Shown: piece by piece, positions 7,301-14,700 of the stretch | Layout: each line of letters starts with the position of its first letter | How positions within the stretch are numbered: position 1 is the first letter of the stretch | Assembly: GCA_945870115.1 (NCBI GenBank) | Contig: CAMBRH010000019.1 | Span: 1 to 19,787 of the forward strand | Length of the DNA stretch: 19,787 nucleotides | Direction: 5' to 3' | Source of the DNA: Chitinophaga pinensis | GTDB taxonomy: Bacteria; Bacteroidota; Bacteroidia; Flavobacteriales_D; Crocinitomicaceae | Position numbers and translations under genes: made by a program | The notes under the pieces: model-generated | The model's input: the letters and a program-made list of their open reading frames with translations, nothing else | Told to the model about the DNA's origin: nothing | The model's database searches: none

Positions 7301-8093
7301 TACCGTGTCCCCAACTACCAACACGACTTATACTTTAATTGGAATAGATGGTTCTAATTGCCAAGGAACTGCAACAAAAACCATAAATGTCAATCCTTTA
7401 CCTACTGTTAGTATTCAGGTGACTGAAGACACAATTTGTCAAGGAAATTCAACTGTACTTAATGGCCTAGGAGCATCGACTTATACATGGAGTACAGGTG
7501 CAAACACCAGTAGTATAAATGTTAGTCCCTCAGTTAGTTCCAATTATAATATAACAGGTACGAGTTCTTTTGGTTGTCAAAATGTTGCGAATACTACAAT
7601 TATTGTTTTACCTTTTCCAACTGTAAGTTTTACAAATCCTATAACAGATTTTTGTACAAATTCTGCGACTTATGATTTCATCGCAAATCCATTAGGAGGG
7701 ATTTTTACAGGTACTGGAATTTCAGGAGCTACTTTCAATCCAACTTTAGCAGGAAGCGGTACACATCTCATTTCTTATACATTTTCAGATGAGCTTTGCA
7801 GCGCAACTACTACAATTGAAATTTCTGTAAACGATTGCGCTTCAATTGAAAACATGCAAAATGAAACAATTCAAGTATTTCCTAATCCAGCGAATGACCA
7901 ACTATTAATTACTGGATTAATAGAGGATTGCCTGTTGGAATTATTCAATGAGCAAGGTCAACTTATTTGGAAAGAAAAAACAACTTCTACTCAAAGCATT
8001 CTTCATTTAAATTCTATTGCTTCTGGTATCTATCAATTAAGTATTCAAACTGATAAAAATAGAGAGATAAGAAAAGTGGTTGTGCAACATTAA
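4377..8093 (+). CDS. Large T9SS-secreted surface protein: DxDP repeats, PKD, seven Ig-like repeats, type A sorting domain
   Basis: The 1238-residue product starts with a signal peptide (MKNLYLAFFAFAIL...IFSQ). Residues about 24-490 hold seven SBBP-like repeats of 63-71 residues, built around NGxFxWAK, GNVFLxGxF and a D-x-(D/N)-P-x-x-G-V loop. This fits a beta-propeller. A PKD-like domain follows (about 496-576: WLWTATGG, GTYTVTLTV). Residues 577-1080 are seven tandem Ig-like repeats averaging exactly 72 residues, each with a C-x-G near the start, a W-S/N-x-G turn, a TTYT strand and a second Cys near the end. An eighth divergent Ig-like unit (1081-1155) precedes a type A sorting domain (VFPNPANDQLLITG... 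to the C-terminus), the signal for outer-membrane export by T9SS. No enzyme motif is visible; adhesion or surface structure is the likeliest role. ATG 4377 is chosen because it begins the signal peptide. A terminator closes the gene. Confidence 0.88.
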   Translation: MKNLYLAFFAFAILFSGTIFSQLPQLAWANTLDSLMNPYEYTGSSLTNNLTYDNAGNIYSVGYFYGAIDANSGVGVDTLAALSSAPHAFIVKNNSNGDFVWAKALQGTGSSDAVSVKVDALGNVFLMGTFRDNVDFDPGIGVFSVTSATVQDMFMEKLDASGNFVWAKVVTGNIIANSLALDALGNPIFVGVLSGTADFDPNVGVVSLTGTTNSFILKLNFNGQFVFVKHLTSTSANNNSIEGIHIKSNGDILLTGYFINRTDFDPDAGVAELSSIGGTPNSFICQLNSNGNYIWAKSIIGSSFNQINASDVDASGNILLTGRFRSICDFDPGSSSYILAANGANLDDIFVAKYSPTGDFIWAKQIGNPNENYTDENANDIAVDPSGNVFITGFFYNTIDFNPGAGVFDMVAALNRNSFVCGLTSNGAFNFAFKYDMGVLAALSQSEVIEIDENGNIYVGGYTNGICDMDPSAAVSNLSSEFNQGFVVKYGPSGSEASFSLESNSSCVDRIIGLQSTNAFLQSSWLWTATGGTIDDPTSSNTSISFPSSGTYTVTLTVTSGLGTTVSTQTINVNNNPSLIVQASPNIVCLGQSTTLWATHSSPSLSWNSGQVSDYITVYPTVSTTYTATVTASNGCSTSASQNIEVATASSTIISVLNDTICAGESVTLTASGASDFVWSTGDMTPSITVNPTSFSAYSVTGITGTCQATANQVIYVLDPPSVTMQSSANSSCNGASVTLTAFGGDSYVWSTGETTSSIVVTPTFATTYTVTGTNLSGCQDLASKTITIGTTPNINISASNDTPCAGSIITLTATGGSTYLWGGGQTTNTISAIPSVNTTFTVVGTNTDGCQATFNKTINVDPLPIISIQSSSNSVCAGSSVTLTASGANSYTWNGGQTTDVISVNPTSTTTYTATGTNSFNCQASASKTITVNALPSISIQSVSNSICEGGNITLTGSGANSYSWSSGQSTASITVSPTTNTTYTLIGIDGSNCQGTATKTINVNPLPTVSIQVTEDTICQGNSTVLNGLGASTYTWSTGANTSSINVSPSVSSNYNITGTSSFGCQNVANTTIIVLPFPTVSFTNPITDFCTNSATYDFIANPLGGIFTGTGISGATFNPTLAGSGTHLISYTFSDELCSATTTIEISVNDCASIENMQNETIQVFPNPANDQLLITGLIEDCLLELFNEQGQLIWKEKTTSTQSILHLNSIASGIYQLSIQTDKNREIRKVVVQH
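6105..7616 (+). repeat. Coding tandem repeat, seven units of about 216 bp (Ig-like domains)
   Basis: Each unit encodes one 72-residue Ig-like domain; seven units span 504 codons. Nucleotide identity persists locally between units at exactly 216-base offsets. A 15-base word, TGGAGGTCAAACGAC, occurs at 6845 and 7061. A 12-base word, TGGAGCAAATTC, occurs at 7037 and 7253. Neighbouring units 4-6 therefore look like the most recently duplicated or homogenised copies. Confidence 0.85.
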
Positions 8094-8112
8094 AAACTTA
8101 TATTTTTTATAC

Positions 8113-8142
8113 CCCAATAACCCTGTGTTGTTGGGCTTTTTT
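8113..8142 (+). terminator. Rho-independent terminator after the large T9SS gene
   Basis: CCCAATAAC (8113-8121) pairs with GTTGTTGGG (8127-8135) across a 5-base loop: nine pairs with one G-U. A C and six T follow (8137-8142). It starts 20 bases after the stop at 8093. The opposite strand has the same stem but no T-run, so the terminator mainly serves the plus-strand gene. Confidence 0.85.
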
Positions 8143-8153
8143 GAATTATATAT

Positions 8154-8852
8154 TCAACAAATTAGTAACAAACGTTTCTTTCCATTTGATTCTTTTGGCG
8201 CTCGGTGAAGACAAGGAAGAACTGCACTTTTAGGATGTTCAATTGCCAATTTCCACAAATGACCGATTCCTAAACTAATTATCTGTGCCTCTGGTTTTGT
8301 TTGATAATGTAAATCAAAGAAATTTTCAATTAAAAATGATTCAAAACCAGCCTCTTCTCCTTGATAAAGTTTTTTGAGTTCAGAACGAATTTCGGGAACA
8401 AGCACTTTTTGGATTGCTTGAGAATTCGGCACTATTTCACTCGAATCTCCAAAATAAGTACATAAATAAGTTTCACTTGGAATCGGCGAACGATCTACAT
8501 GAAATGAATAAACATCAGTTGGAAAAAAAGGGTAAAAATCATCTCTTTCATAATTTTTAATAATATTTAGCGTTGGAGAAGCACCATGAAATTCCAGCAA
8601 CTTCATATCATTTAAAATAATTTCACGTGCAAGATTTCCATTTTCGCTCAATTCAAGTGCTCGAAGTTTGTCTTCTTCGACTTCCATCATATTTCCAACA
8701 AGTACAAGCTTTTCAATTATTTCCGAAAAATTACCGCTTAATTTACGAGACCAACAGATTGCATTAATTTCTCCCCGAAAAGGAGTAGAAATAAGTTCTT
8801 GGAAAGATGAAAGGCTTTGAATTTGAGCTGACGTTTGTGGAAAAATTTTCAT
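8154..8852 (-). CDS. DUF1826-like protein of unknown function
   Basis: The 232-residue cytoplasmic-looking product has no signal peptide or membrane segment. The pattern FHVDRSPIPSETYLCTYFGD (residues about 117-136), the late LHRAP (215-219) and KRLLL (226-230) resemble the uncharacterised DUF1826 family, in which HxD, TYxG, HRxP and RLLL recur. The assignment is from memory of the family pattern, not a search. His118, Asp120, His216 and Arg227 are arranged as the iron-binding triad and 2-oxoglutarate-binding basic residue of Fe(II)/2OG oxygenases; this is inference. In other bacteria DUF1826 genes can sit with zinc-related CobW genes, but none is present here. The gene converges with the large T9SS gene and is separated from it by the terminator. 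Confidence 0.6.
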   Translation of the reverse strand: MKIFPQTSAQIQSLSSFQELISTPFRGEINAICWSRKLSGNFSEIIEKLVLVGNMMEVEEDKLRALELSENGNLAREIILNDMKLLEFHGASPTLNIIKNYERDDFYPFFPTDVYSFHVDRSPIPSETYLCTYFGDSSEIVPNSQAIQKVLVPEIRSELKKLYQGEEAGFESFLIENFFDLHYQTKPEAQIISLGIGHLWKLAIEHPKSAVLPCLHRAPKESNGKKRLLLIC

Positions 8853-9066
8853 ATTGAGATTTTTAAAAAGAGGCTAAGTGTTTGCCAAGTGGCGATTTAG
8901 TTGGTTTTAAAACGAAAGTTCAATATAATTTCTAGTTTTAAACCTGCATAAAAATTGCATTGAAGCACTCTTTTAATATATGATATCTAAAATATTGACT
9001 ACTCGACGTAAATATAAACGAACTCTAAAATCCTTATATCTTTTGCTTTCGTTTTTATCAAGTTTC

Positions 9067-9942
9067 TTATCCTTTTCTGAATGTAATTTTTTTAATTAAG
9101 TTTTTAATCTTTTGTCTTCTTTTCCAACTAAATTGCTGTATAAACAAATGTATGATTCGGAACTTAAGACAATTCCATTGATAAGAGAATGTATACGAAA
9201 GCTTATCTAAATTTTGTATAAACTCTAAATAGTCATGGGATAGATTTGCAATATCCTTTTTGCAATTAATTAGTCCATTTGTTAGTTCCTCTTTCTTTGT
9301 TATTACCGCAATAACTTCATTACCACAAATGCTTGTTTTGATTTCTGCAAAATCCCTTAAAAAAAAATTAATATTTGTTTTAATTTCCTTGTTCCAGATA
9401 TAAATATAATCGTCTTCTAGTGAAATATTATATTGGTGAAAGCCCCGATAATTTTCGGTTTCAGCTTCGTTTTTGAAGTGTTTCAGATATAAAACACCAC
9501 CAATTTCAAGACTTTCAATGCACTCCAAAATTCCTTTAAGCGGATTCTTACTGTGGTCAAGGGCATTTTGCACTATTATTAACGAAGCTTTTTTAGGAAC
9601 AAATACAGAAAGATATTCAATAAATCCAAATGTTATTTTTGGTAAATCAAGTTTCTTTGTTTCGATAATGTTATTGTAGTATGCCGCTAGAGGGTCAATA
9701 TAGCAAACATTCAACTGTTTGCCATCAAATTTATCCCCAATACTAAAACTCATCCCACAACCAGCATCAACTACTAGAGGAAAATCCTTTTGTGAAAGAA
9801 ATAGTTTAACGTCAAAGTTGGCAAGTTCAATTTCTTTATTGAATTTTGACCATTTAAACAAATTATCTAAACTCCTTTTATTAGAATAGACACCTTTCCA
9901 AAAAGCAATTTCGTAGGGAATTCCATTTGTCCAATCATTCAT
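9067..9942 (-). CDS. Class I SAM-dependent methyltransferase (accessory, substrate unknown)
   Basis: The 291-residue product has a Rossmann-type methyltransferase core. Motif I is LVVDAGCGMSFSIG (residues about 56-69), the motif II acidic residue lies in CYIDP (Asp83), motif IV-like is IIVQNALDHSKNP (122-134), and LEIGGVLYLKHF follows (145-156). The NALDH motif and GGVLYL strand resemble methyltransferases found in polysaccharide and glycan clusters, but no such cluster is here. After about residue 215 the protein becomes helical and strongly basic at the C-terminus (WKRRQKIKNLIKKITFRKG), which could contact a membrane, nucleic acid or partner. The gene stands alone between long non-coding stretches, so it looks like an acquired or orphan gene. 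The substrate cannot be named. Confidence 0.72.
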   Translation of the reverse strand: MNDWTNGIPYEIAFWKGVYSNKRSLDNLFKWSKFNKEIELANFDVKLFLSQKDFPLVVDAGCGMSFSIGDKFDGKQLNVCYIDPLAAYYNNIIETKKLDLPKITFGFIEYLSVFVPKKASLIIVQNALDHSKNPLKGILECIESLEIGGVLYLKHFKNEAETENYRGFHQYNISLEDDYIYIWNKEIKTNINFFLRDFAEIKTSICGNEVIAVITKKEELTNGLINCKKDIANLSHDYLEFIQNLDKLSYTFSYQWNCLKFRIIHLFIQQFSWKRRQKIKNLIKKITFRKG

Positions 9943-9958
9943 AATTATTTAATCTTAT

Positions 9959-9976
9959 TTAAAAAAGATTTTTTAA
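9959..9976. other. AT-rich perfect inverted repeat upstream of the methyltransferase
   Basis: TTAAAAAA (9959-9966) and TTTTTTAA (9969-9976) are perfect inverted copies around GA, 17 bases before the methyltransferase ATG (minus strand). The repeat could be an operator or leader hairpin, or chance in AT-rich DNA. Confidence 0.3.
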
Positions 9977-9993
9977 GCTTGTATTTTAATCTC

Positions 9994-10043
9994 TAGCAGC
10001 CCGCCGTGCCATAACACGTTAATTGACGCTTTGTGCCAATTTG
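9994..10043. other. GC-rich non-coding patch with GTGCCA direct repeats
   Basis: About half of these 50 bases are G or C, in a non-coding region that is otherwise strongly AT-rich. The patch contains GTGCCATAA (10006-10014) and GTGCCAAT (10033-10040) as direct repeats. A small hairpin, CGTG-CCATAA-CACG, lies at 10005-10018. No coding frame, tRNA shape or promoter explains it. It lies just upstream of the methyltransferase gene and may mark an old recombination junction. The rest of 9943-10176 shows nothing recognisable. Confidence 0.45.
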
Positions 10044-10176
10044 CTTTGTTATTTATCATTAAATCAATAACTTATTTATTTTAAATTCTTTGATGTTGTT
10101 TATGGCAATATTAATCTTTCCAAAATAATGCTATATTTCCTTATTTCCAAGAACTAAAAAACGATAACTATTTCCC

Positions 10177-11619
10177 TCAATACTTCACAAAAACATTTTT
10201 TGCTTCCGTAAAAAACCTTAAAGCTTCCAAACCTCCTTCTCTTCCAACACCAGACGATTTTACTCCTCCGAAAGGAGTTCTTAAATCCCTTACCAACCAA
10301 GCGTTTATCCATACAACCCCAGCTTGAATTTCTTCCGCTAAGCGATGAGCACGTTTTAAATCACTTGTCCAAATGGTTGCAGACAAACCGTATTCGGTTG
10401 AATTTGCCATTTTTAAAACTTCTTCTTCCGTTTCAAAAGGAGTTAAAGTAACAACTGGACCAAAAATTTCTTCTTGGTTTGTTCGGCAATTATAATCCAA
10501 ACCTTCAATTACTGTTGGTTCTAAAAAATAACCATTTTCATGCGGAGCGTCTAAAAAAACGCGTTTTCCGCCAGTTAAAATCTTTCCACCTTCTTCTTGT
10601 GCCAAAGCAATGTATGATTGCACTTTTTCAAGATGAGGTAAAGAAACCAAAGCGCCCATTTTTGCTTTTGGGTCTGATGGAAAAGATATTTTTAAGTTTG
10701 AAACTCTATCAACAAAGGCCATTTTAAATTTTTCGTAAATTCCTTTTTGAATAAAAATGCGTGAGCCACACAAACAAATTTGACCTTGATTGGCAAATGA
10801 TGAACGTAAAGTTGTACTTAACATTTCGTCGAAATCACAATCATCAAAAATGATATTTGGGTTTTTACCACCCAATTCTAAAGATAATTTTTTAAACATC
10901 GGAGCTGCTGTTCGAGCAATGTATTCTCCTGTTTTTGTTCCACCAGTAAACGAAATTGCTTTGATTTTTGGGTGTTTCACAATCGCATCGCCAACTCGAT
11001 TTCCCATACCGTGAATGATATTCAAAACTCCAGCCGGCATTCCAGCTTCTTCACACACTTTTCCCAATAAATAGGCAGTGTAAGGAGTTACTTCTGAAGG
11101 TTTTGCAATCACGCAATTTCCAGCTGCAAGTGCTGGAGCGATTTTCCAGGAAAACAAATACAAAGGTAAATTCCAAGGAGAAATACAACCTACAATTCCA
11201 ATTGGTTTGCGTAAAGTATAATTGATTCCTTCGCCTTCCATAGCGTGAGATTCTGAAGCGAAATGAATAATTGAAGTAGCGAAAAAATAGAAATTTGAAA
11301 CCGCTCGAGGAATATCAACGTGAGCAGCCAAACTTACTGGTTTTCCATTGTCTTTTGATTCAGCTGAAACAAATTCTTCCATGCGACTTTCAATTCCTTT
11401 GGATACTTTGACCAAAATATCACTTCGCTGCTCAATCGTCATTTTTGACCAAATCGGAAATGCTTTTTCAGCTGCTTCAACAGCATTTTGAACATCATTT
11501 TCATCCGAATCTGGAATTAAGCAATAAACTTTTCCTGTCGCTGGTTCATAATTATCGATGTATAAACCATTTTTAGGCTCGCAATAAACTCCGTTTATAA
11601 AATTGTGTATTTTCTCCAT
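10177..11619 (-). CDS. Aldehyde dehydrogenase, ALDH8A1 / 2-aminomuconic (2-hydroxymuconic) semialdehyde dehydrogenase type
   Basis: The 480-residue product is a complete NAD(P)-dependent aldehyde dehydrogenase. Visible residues are the oxyanion Asn150 (SPWNLP), coenzyme-binding FTGGTKTG (224-231), general base Glu248 (LELGGKNP), catalytic Cys282 (NQGQICLCGSR) and EEIFGP (383-388). The ICLCxSRIF pattern around the active Cys and the C-terminal WLVRDLRTPFGGVKSSGVGREGG region are characteristic of the ALDH8A1/AMSDH branch. That branch oxidises 2-aminomuconate semialdehyde in tryptophan (kynurenine) breakdown, or 2-hydroxymuconate semialdehyde in catechol meta-cleavage. No other kynurenine or catechol gene is in the window, so the substrate rests on sequence type only. 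ATG 11619 fits the family N-terminus (HNFINGVY). Confidence 0.88.
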   Translation of the reverse strand: MEKIHNFINGVYCEPKNGLYIDNYEPATGKVYCLIPDSDENDVQNAVEAAEKAFPIWSKMTIEQRSDILVKVSKGIESRMEEFVSAESKDNGKPVSLAAHVDIPRAVSNFYFFATSIIHFASESHAMEGEGINYTLRKPIGIVGCISPWNLPLYLFSWKIAPALAAGNCVIAKPSEVTPYTAYLLGKVCEEAGMPAGVLNIIHGMGNRVGDAIVKHPKIKAISFTGGTKTGEYIARTAAPMFKKLSLELGGKNPNIIFDDCDFDEMLSTTLRSSFANQGQICLCGSRIFIQKGIYEKFKMAFVDRVSNLKISFPSDPKAKMGALVSLPHLEKVQSYIALAQEEGGKILTGGKRVFLDAPHENGYFLEPTVIEGLDYNCRTNQEEIFGPVVTLTPFETEEEVLKMANSTEYGLSATIWTSDLKRAHRLAEEIQAGVVWINAWLVRDLRTPFGGVKSSGVGREGGLEALRFFTEAKNVFVKY

Positions 11620-11642
11620 GTTGAAATGTTTCTAAATTTTTG

Positions 11643-11666
11643 TCAGCTGAGGCTGATGCAAATGTA
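11643..11666 (-). promoter_or_regulatory. Promoter -7 element and leader hairpin of the aldehyde dehydrogenase gene
   Basis: On the minus strand TACATTTG (11666-11659) matches TAnnTTTG exactly, about 40 bases before the ATG. Just downstream, TCAGC and GCTGA (11643-11656) form a 5-base-pair stem with a 4-base loop in the leader. No TTG -33 element is seen at the expected spacing. Confidence 0.5.
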
Positions 11667-11780
11667 AGAAGAGATTTTTGAATTTTGTTAAATCTTTTTT
11701 TCGAACGCTAAAAACTTTGTGAAATATGTTTTTTATGTTGATTTTTGTATAATTTTCCCCTTAGAATTCTTTTGGAAAAA

Positions 11781-14700
11781 TTATCGAATCAAATTAACAT
11801 GTCCGGTTATGGTTTTGATTTCATCTGTATTGTCATCATAAGTTAAAACCCAAGTATAAGTCCCATCTTGACAAATTTCGCCTTTATATTTTCCGTCCCA
11901 ATAATCATCCATTGAATCTAATGTGCAAATTAATTCTCCCCAACGGTTAAATATTAACATTTCAAAACTTTTTATCCCTTCACCATAAGCTCTAAAAACT
12001 TCATTGAACTTACTTCCGTCTGGAGTAAAAGTATTTGGGATGTATAAAATTCCAGGATAATCAATGTGAACTATATCAGAAGTTGTGCAACCATTTGTGT
12101 CTGTGAAAAACACCGTGTAATCAAAACTTCGATTTGGATTTGCACTCGTACTTTGACAAGTTGGACAAGATAAATTACTTTCTGGAAACCATTGGAAAGT
12201 TCCACCACTAATAGATGTTTCTGCGTTTAATTGAATTTCTTCTCCTATTAATGCAAAAACAGTAATTCCCGCATTGACTTGATTAATTGGAAAAACTTGA
12301 ACCAAAACATAAGCAGAATCTCGACAGCCGAATTCATCAATTCCAATAACCAAATAATTCGTTGTAGTTAGAGGTGTTGCCACTACAGAATCGGAGATAA
12401 AATTGTCAATTGTTCCCTTTGGACTCCACTGATACTGCGAAACTCCCATCGCATGGAGATTAGCTGATTGACCTAAACATAATATCGTATCGCTGAAAGC
12501 CCTAATATTTGGAATAATTACATCCACAAAAACGGTATCTCTCACTGTTCCACAGGCATTTGTAAAGTCACAAAAATAAGTGAAGTCAGCTGGTGGATTT
12601 ACGTTAACTGTATCACCGACTGTTGTGTTGATAAATTGATTCGGACTCCAAAAATAACTTGGTGCTCCACTAGCAATTATTGTTGCAAAACTTTTGGCAC
12701 ACATCGTGACGGTATCGTCCAAGATTGGTATCGGTAAATTAAAGAATACATCTACTAAAACACTGTCTTTAAAAATGCAATTATTAAAGGTTGTTGCAGT
12801 AACAATATAAGTTGTTGTTGTATCTGGATTCACAATTGGGTTTGCAGAATTTGCATTTGAAATAAATGTATTAGGTGTCCAAACTTGACTTATTGCACCA
12901 AAAACTTCAATTGGAGTTGAAAAACCTAAACAAATGGACGTATCATTGGATACGGATATTTGATCTTGGAAGACATTCAGCGTTACAAAAACTGTATCAA
13001 CTCCGCAAGTATCAGAAATAACTACAGAGAAAGTTGTTGTGTCAAAAATGATTGCCGTTGGATTTGCAATTGTTGCATCATCTAAAACATTTGCTGGTGA
13101 CCAGAGATAATTTAATCCTCCAAAAGCATCAAATTGATATGGCGTACCTTTACAAATTGTTGGTGGGGGAGTTACACTTCCTGCTTCAAAACTTCCAACT
13201 TCCACATCAAAAGAAGTTGAATCTGGAGCTTTACACCCTTCAGAATCTGAAACAACTAATTTTACAATATAACTACCAACTTGAGTGTAAATATGAGAAG
13301 GATTTGGATCATTTGATGTAGTTAAATCGCCAAAATCCCAGAAAAAAACATCACCTTCAGTCGAATTATTAAAAAATTGCACCGGATTAGGAATGCAAAT
13401 AATAAAATTTGGGTCAGTAACGATTGCATTAATTGAATTTAAATCAAATTTAAAGGCTGCTAAATTGCAATTTCCTCCAAAACCAGTATTACCATTTACA
13501 GGAGCAACAACTCCTGGTGTACTTACGAATCCATTTGCATTGCCGCCACATGCTGAGCACACAGCATGGTATATCCTGCCATTTTTATCAAAACGAGAAG
13601 TACCTCCATCTACATGGTCATCACTTGGTCCTCCCATAAATGTAGCATATTGCAAGGCAGACATATTTGGGTCATAAACCGCAATATAAAAACCATCACC
13701 ATCTGATGAGGTTTGAAATGCATCAGCTGTTATTGGAAAACCTGAAATATTGGTACTAATAATATCTCCTCCCCAGCCAGAAATGTAAATTTCATAGCAA
13801 TTTGAAACTAAAAATGCTGTTGGAGAAATACGTTGACTTGATCCTCCAACTTTCGTGTTCCAAATCATTGAAGCTAAATTTACATCAAATTTTCTGATAA
13901 ATTGTTGTGCATTTGCGTTTCCAAATAATCCTGGGGAAATGGTCATAGCTCCAAAGGTTTGACCGTAAGTATAAACAAAATCATCTATATCAACTTGAAC
14001 AAAATAACTTTGGTCATAATCGCTTGTTCCAATGTATGTTCCACTTAAAATTGCACTTGTTGCTCCATTAAATCGTGTTAAATATCCATCTGCTTCACCA
14101 CCAGAATTTGAATTTGTGTGTCCAGCTGGTACATTTAAGTTATTTGACATGGTCCCGCCAGTCATATAAATTTCATTGAGTGAGTTCACCGCTACTGCAT
14201 TTCCACTATCAATTCCACTTCCGCCATAATAAGTTGAAAAAATCATCGTTGAAAGAGTAGGGTTTAATTTGAATAAAACTGCATCCTGAACACCATTTAA
14301 TCCAGCTTGACTTGCATTTACAGTTGGAAAATTGCTTGAACGAGTTGAACTTGCAACGATGATACTTCCTGTATTATCTAGAATAATTTCGCCTCTAAAA
14401 TTATCTCCATAATTAAAAACCAATTCTCCTGCCACAGAGGATGTGCCTAAATTCACTCCGTCATTTCCACTTCCCCCAACATAAGTTGAATTTAACACTG
14501 CATTTCCAGCTGGATTAATTTTTATCACATAAATATCGGTTTTACTATATCCTTGACTAGATTCTAAGTTTATTTGACTTCCACCAGCATGGATATTTTG
14601 AAATCCTGTTCCATTATTCGGGAAGTTGTTAGATGAGGTTACTCCCATAATAAATAATTCACCAGCAGCATTTGTAATCATCGAATTGGGACATTCATTT

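Noticed and set aside
6105..7616. CRISPR-like or non-coding satellite repeat
   Set aside because: Units are about 216 bases, keep an open reading frame, and encode Ig-like domains; there are no short repeats with unique spacers.
8884..8893. GCCA-AG-TGGC mini-palindrome between the DUF1826-like and methyltransferase genes, as the partner of the GC-rich patch
   Set aside because: Only about six bases (TTGGCA) are shared with the patch at 9994-10043, too little to call flanking repeats of a cassette.
9994..10060. Integron attC site or attachment site at the GC-rich patch
   Set aside because: I looked for GTTRRRY/RYYYAAC core sites. GTTAATT and GTTATTT each fail at least one position, and no paired core sites with the right folding are visible. 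No integrase is present. Kept only as an unexplained patch.
11690..11730. Terminator after the T9SS type B gene
   Set aside because: The region has T-runs and A-runs around a TTCGAA core but no stem of useful length followed by a T-run on the minus strand.
13393..13677. Plus-strand reading frame inside the large minus-strand T9SS gene
   Set aside because: It is antisense to a continuous domain-rich protein, has biased low-complexity composition, no start context and no recognisable domain.
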